A stretch of 14,214 nucleotides of DNA from UBA2144 sp043819035 (GTDB taxonomy: Bacteria > Patescibacteriota > Gracilibacteria > Peribacterales > Peribacteraceae). Each line of letters begins with the position of its first letter. The first letter of the stretch is position 1. Location: the NCBI GenBank assembly GCA_043819035.1, contig JBDRFD010000097.1, positions 1 through 14,214 on the forward strand. Direction: 5' to 3'. Of this stretch, positions 1 to 6,200 are shown in pieces. A program made the position numbers and the translations under genes. The notes beneath the pieces were generated by a model. The model was not told where the DNA came from, searched no databases, and worked only from the letters and a program-made list of their open reading frames with translations.

Positions 1-1
1 A

Positions 2-238
2 GGAACACTTAACCTTGATTATACAAGTAGACAATCTGTCTCAGGAGCTTTGACTCTTGGAGACTCTTTAATCCTTAGAAGTACAAAAACAGGAAGCGCA
101 GCAAAATTAATATTAGACGGAAGCTCAGGAACTCAGGATGTTAGTAATGTAGACGTAGCTGATAATGATGCAACCGGAGGATCACAATTACTCCCCTCCT
201 CTTCTACCAATAGTCTTAATAACACAAACTGGGACTTT
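2..238 (+). repeat. Truncated copy (unit 0) of the ~1.2 kb coding repeat
   Basis: The first codons encode LDYTSRQSVSGALTL...LRSTKTGSA...LDGSSGTQ...NNTNWDF. This is the same closing segment found at the ends of unit 1 (about 1570-1825) and unit 2 (about 5475-5725). The window therefore opens inside the tail of another copy, and the gene carries at least three units. Whether unit 0 also had a LamG domain cannot be seen. Confidence 0.85.
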
Positions 239-3200
239 GGTGCAGAAACTGTTACATGGACTAACGGAAGCGGAGATAATAATTGGTCCACAGCAGGAAA
301 CTGGAATACGGGAAATATCCCCGGAACAGATGACACAGCTCTCTTCGACTCCACATCAACTGCAAATTCCACATTTGATACAGGATTCCTAACCACAATT
401 GCAGGGCTAAGAACAGAGAATGATTACACAGGAACAATTACACTCGCTCAACCTCTTGGGATCAGTGGATCAATGATAATCTCCGGAGGAATACTGGATG
501 TCTCCTCTTCTAATTATGATGTAACTGTAGATGGAGACTGGAAGCAGTATAGTTCAGGAGAATTCGCTGCGAGGGCAGGTACTGTGTATCTGACGAGTAC
601 GGGAGATACACTTACACTTTCGGGCTCTTCCTCCTTTAGTAATATTAGTATTGATGATGGATTGGTCGGGTATTGGAAGTTTGACGATGGAGTTGGAACT
701 CTTGCTAAAGATAGTTCTAGGTTTGGTAATGACGGGACACTTACTAATATGACAAGTGATGATTGGGTTGATATAAGTGCGGGAACGGGAACGACTAACT
801 TCTATAATCCTTATGCTTTGGACTTTGATGGGAGTGATGATTATGTAGAAACACCGGTTAATTCGATATTTGACACCGGTGGAACAGCTCCTGTTACCCA
901 TTCTGCATGGATAAAAACAACTACAACACCATCCAGTAAATTTGCTGTGATTGCCATTGCTAATAGTGGATATCAAGGTGTGGAATCATATGACAAATGC
1001 ATAGAAATTGATTCAAGCAACAAAGCAGCATTTTACGTTTATGACGGTGCTCAGAAGCGAGCCACTAGTACAACTAGTGTAAATGACGGAGCATGGCACT
1101 TATTAACTGGAATATTTAAAAGTGGAACTATCTACATTTACGTAGATGGGGTACTGGAGAATTCAACAGCAGCGTCTTTACATGGCGGCATATCAAACCC
1201 CACAGCAGTATTTGGTTTTGTAGATCCTGATCTATATGGATATACATATGAAAATTATTCCGGCCTCATCGACGACGTCCGCATCTACAATCGTGCCCTC
1301 TCCGCCTCCGAAGTTGAGTCACTCGCAAACGGCAACCCCTCCACAGGCTCCGGCTACTACACACTCGGGGCTTCCCTGGATATTTCAAATAACTTCAATA
1401 ACTACACAGGAAACCTTGTAAGTTCTGGTTCAATAACAATCCAAGGAAACTGGAATAATCAGGGAGACTTTACGCATGATGGAGGTGGAACTGTGAACTT
1501 TAACGGAAGTAATCAGTTCTTGTCTGGTTCTACGGTTTTCTGGGACTTAACTTCAACTGGATCCTCAGCTGATACTCTTACGTTTGATTACACTTCAAGA
1601 CAAAGCATTTCTGGAGCATTAACTCTTGCAGGAGCAGCTTCTAATCTGTTAAGTCTTAGATCAACGAAGACAGGTAGTGCTTCAAATATATTGCTTGATG
1701 CAAGTGCGGGGACGCAGACATTTACATATTTGGATGTTCAAGACTCAGACGCGAGTGGTGGTGCGGCTTTGGTTGTTAACGACGGTACGCATACGGACAG
1801 CGGGAATAATACAAACTGGAGTTTCCCCGTGCAAAAAACGTGGACAAACGGCGACAGTGACAATGATTGTAATAACGCAAACAACTGGAGCCCATCTGGT
1901 GTACCCGCAACAACAGATGAAATCATACTTGATGATACCTCTGCAGATGATCTGACATGGAGCAGCAGCTGTCCGGCATCCGTAATCTCCTGGACTCAAA
2001 CTGCGGATTACACGGGTACGGTAACTATCCAGACAACATTTGCAGGTGGAGGATTCGATGTATTCGGTGTTACAAATAATATGACCGTCTCAGGTGGAAT
2101 AATCACACATTCAGATAACTCGACTACAGAGACTTACAGGTTGAGGGTGGATGTGGATGGAGACTTTGAGCTTGGAACGGGGGCTACGATGAGTGGAAAC
2201 TGGCTTGGATTCAATATAAGAAACGGTCCTGGAACACCACCTGCAAATTACTATGGCGGTGCACACGGTGGTCAGGGAGGAAACACACACGCAAGTTATA
2301 GCAAAACCTACGGATCAATTACGTATCCAGAAAGTCTGGGAAGCAGTGGCAACCGCGGAGCATCGATTGGTGGCGGAGGGGCAATCAACCTTACGGTAAC
2401 CGGTGCTACAACGCTCAACGGCATCATCACAACCAACGGATTTGGATCAGATAACCCGGGAGCTGCATTCGACAACAGCGGGAACGCCGGAGGATCAATC
2501 TATGTAAAGACTGCAACAATCACAGGATCCGGAACGATTCAGGCGAATGGTGGAAATAGCTCTGCGTACGCCAGTGCCGGAGGAGGAGGTCGCGTCGCAA
2601 TTATCTTAAGCTCTGGTACCGATTTTAGCGACATTACCATGACAGCCTACGGAGGTGGATCGAGCTCTCATGCTGCTGCCGGAACAGTCTACAAAGAAAA
2701 GAGTACCGATACGGCAAATCAGGGTGAACTGGTGATCGATAACAATGATCGCACCACTGTCTACTCGCAAGAAGTAACAAGCCTCTCAGATCTTGCCTCC
2801 GTATCGTACACCTTTGCACGGGTCACACTACAGAACGGTGGAAAACTGAGCATCGGCTCCGATGACACGCTCAATATTGCCAATGCAACGATTACAGGCG
2901 ATTCTGTAGATCACGAAGACGGGATCGTGCTCTCCGGCGGAACGCTCACCACCGCCAATGCCTTCTCATTCAGTAACTACTTCGTCAACATCAACAAAGT
3001 ATCCACATTCGATCCGAGTACTTCCATAACTGTAGAGAGCGGAGCACGGCTTATTGCTAATGTACCACACACGCTCTCCGGTGCAGTCACCGTGCAGGAT
3101 AGTGGACGCATTACACACGAAGATAACAGTACTGCAGAAACGTACAAACTCAACCTGACCGTCCGATCACTTACGATCGATGAAAACGGAGCAATTAACG

Positions 3201-6200
3201 TAAACAACTTGGGGTACAATAGAAATAACGGTCCCGGAACACCCTCTACGAATTACTACGGCGGTAGTCACGGAGGATACGCCGGTGGAACCTCAACGAT
3301 TGCAGAAACCTATGGCTCCATCACGGCGCCGACGAACCTTGGGAGTGGCGGAAACCGTGGTGCATCGGCTGGTGGTGGTGGAGCCGTTCGTCTTGTTGTG
3401 ACCGACGCACTCGTCGTGCGCGGCACGATCAGTGCTAAAGGATTCGGCAGTGACGATGACGGCGCGACATTCGATAATGCGGGTAATGCAGGTGGTTCTG
3501 TGTATATTACCACCGGAACCATCAGTGGTACCGGAACCATCAGTGCAGATGGAGGAAGGAGCTCTGCGTACGCCAGTGCCGGAGGCGGCGGACGCGTAGC
3601 CGTTATTCTGACCAACGCGGGAGCAGACTTTAGTACCTACACCGGAAACATGACAGCATACGGCGGCCTGGGTTCGAATCATGCAGCAGGTGGAACCGTC
3701 TACAAACAGACCTATGCCCAGCAGCCAAGCAGTGGATCACTCGTCATCGCCAATGCAGATGGCGCAAGCGTAGGTGCAACGACCTACACTGCCTTAAACG
3801 CCCAAACCTCCACCGGTGTCACCGTCGGCTCCATAATTGTTCAGAACTCAGGTAAGTTTACAATAGGGAATGACGACTCTCTAACTCTTACAGGCACAGG
3901 CTCTGACCTCGTTGTTCGTTCAGGAACAACATTAACAAATAACGGAAGTCTTACAATTACAGGTACAGGAGCGCATGTTGATGGAACATTTACATTGGGT
4001 TCAACGGGATCTGTTATTTACACGGGACTACCTAATGATTCTGACGTAAGCATTTACGATACCGATTACTTCAATCTTGGAATAAACAATGTGAATTCAG
4101 AATTCAAAATTCAGAATTCAGAATTAAATGTAAATGGTGATCTTACTCTTACGGGAGGTAATCTTGTAACAACCAACGGACAAACCGTAACAGTCTCCGG
4201 CTCATGGATTTCTACAGGAGGAGGATTTAATTCCGGAACAGGTAGAGTGGTACTTACCACAAGTGCAGGCACAAAGACATTCACTTCCTCCGGAGCATTC
4301 AATAACCTGAATATCGCAGGTGCAAGCGATGTCAATTTCCACCTTGGCTCAGCTCTGGACGTAAATGGAGATCTTACGCTTACGGGAGGTACGCTGACTG
4401 TTACGAACGGACAGGCAATAAATGTTGCAGGAAGCTGGAGCGAATCTCTTAATGGTGCGTTCACTGCCGGAACAGGAACCGTTACTCTTGATGGAACCGT
4501 TGACTCTGCTGATGTTAAGACTCTTTCTGGCTCAAGTTCATTTAATAACGTTACTCTTGATAACGGCCTCGTAGGCTACTGGAAGTTTGATGAGGGGGCG
4601 GGGACGAATGCAAGAGACTCAAGTTCTAATAGTAATGATGGAACGCTTACAAATATGGATGGTGAAGACTGGGTGGATATCTCTGCAGGTACGGGAACCA
4701 CGAACTTCTATAATCCTTATGCTCTTGATTTTGATGGGACGGATGATTATGTAGGTATTGTCGATGACTCTACGTTAGACCTTTCTACGTTTACAATATC
4801 TTATTGGATTAAACCTTATTCATCTCAGGATACCTGGGCAGGCGTACTTGGAAAAGGAGCCGGATCACAGTCAAAAGATCACAATTATACTTGTGTATTT
4901 AACGGTACTTCGGACACACAGATGTATTGTGGAGTTGGAGACGGAACAACACTTGAAGGCTATGATGATCTATTCTTTAATGTAGTCTCCGATACATGGA
5001 ACCACATAGTGTTCACTGCTGGTAACGGTAGCCTGATAGTTTACGTGGATGGCACACAATCAAATACCGATTCATACACAATCGCACCAATAAATGCCAG
5101 CGAGCCTTTTACCATTGGATCAGAGACTAATGACAATTACATATATCATTATACCGGCCTCATCGACGACGTCCGCATCTACAACCGTGCGCTCTCCGCT
5201 TCCGAAGTAGAATCCCTTGCAAACGGCAATCCTTCAACAGGCTCAGGCTACTACACACTTGGTTCATCGCTTGATCTCTCCGGAAACCTCCTGAACTACA
5301 CAGGAAACCTCCGTTCCTCAGGAAGCATAACAATCCAGGGAAACTGGAATAACCAGGGAGACTTTAGCCATGATGGAGGCGGAACTGTTAATTTGAATGG
5401 TCCCGCTGGAGCGGGACAATTAATGAGTGGGTCTACGGTCTTCTGGAACTTAACGTCCACAGGTTCTTCCGCGGATACTCTTACGTTTGATTACACTGCA
5501 AGACAATCTGTGTCTGGTGCCGTCACGCTTCAGGGATCTGCAAGCCAGCAGCTTTCTCTCAGGTCTACGAAGTCCGGCAGCGGATGGAAGATTCTGCAGG
5601 ATGCTCTGCCTGGCACGCAAACGCTTACGGACCTGGATGTACAGGATAGCGATGCAGGAGATGGAATAGTGATGGCGTGCACGTCCGGATGCATAGATAG
5701 CGGAAACAACGAAAACTGGACCTTCGGCGGCACGGGCACGGGCACTCTGCTTGGAACAGTGTGGGTGGATCTGGATTACGACGGAGTGAAGGATGCGGGA
5801 GAGACGAATGGATTCAATGCAGTCACGGTGACGCTCAACGGCACAACCACCACGGGAGGACTCATCAATTACACCGATACGACGGACGCGTCCGGTGAGT
5901 ATTCATTCACGTGGATTGCCGTAAGTGATACGGCAGGATACACGCTCAGTCTGGACACAACGGAAATCCCCGCAGGGTACCGAAACATGAGCTTCACTTC
6001 CACGGGCGGGAACGTTCTGGGGACGGGCGGCACGGTGACGGCAAACTTCGGGTACGGGTGGTATGGAACAATGAGTGGAGTGGTGCTCATTGACGGCGAT
6101 GGGGACGGTGTTCAGGATGCCGGAGATACTTCTGCATTCCCGGGCGCAACCGTTACTTTAGCCGGAACGACGGCGACAGGGGCGGATTTAAGCCTGAGCA

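Noticed and set aside
617..5725. Diversity-generating retroelement target
   Set aside because: The LamG differences are whole-segment, not adenine-specific, and no template repeat or reverse transcriptase is present.
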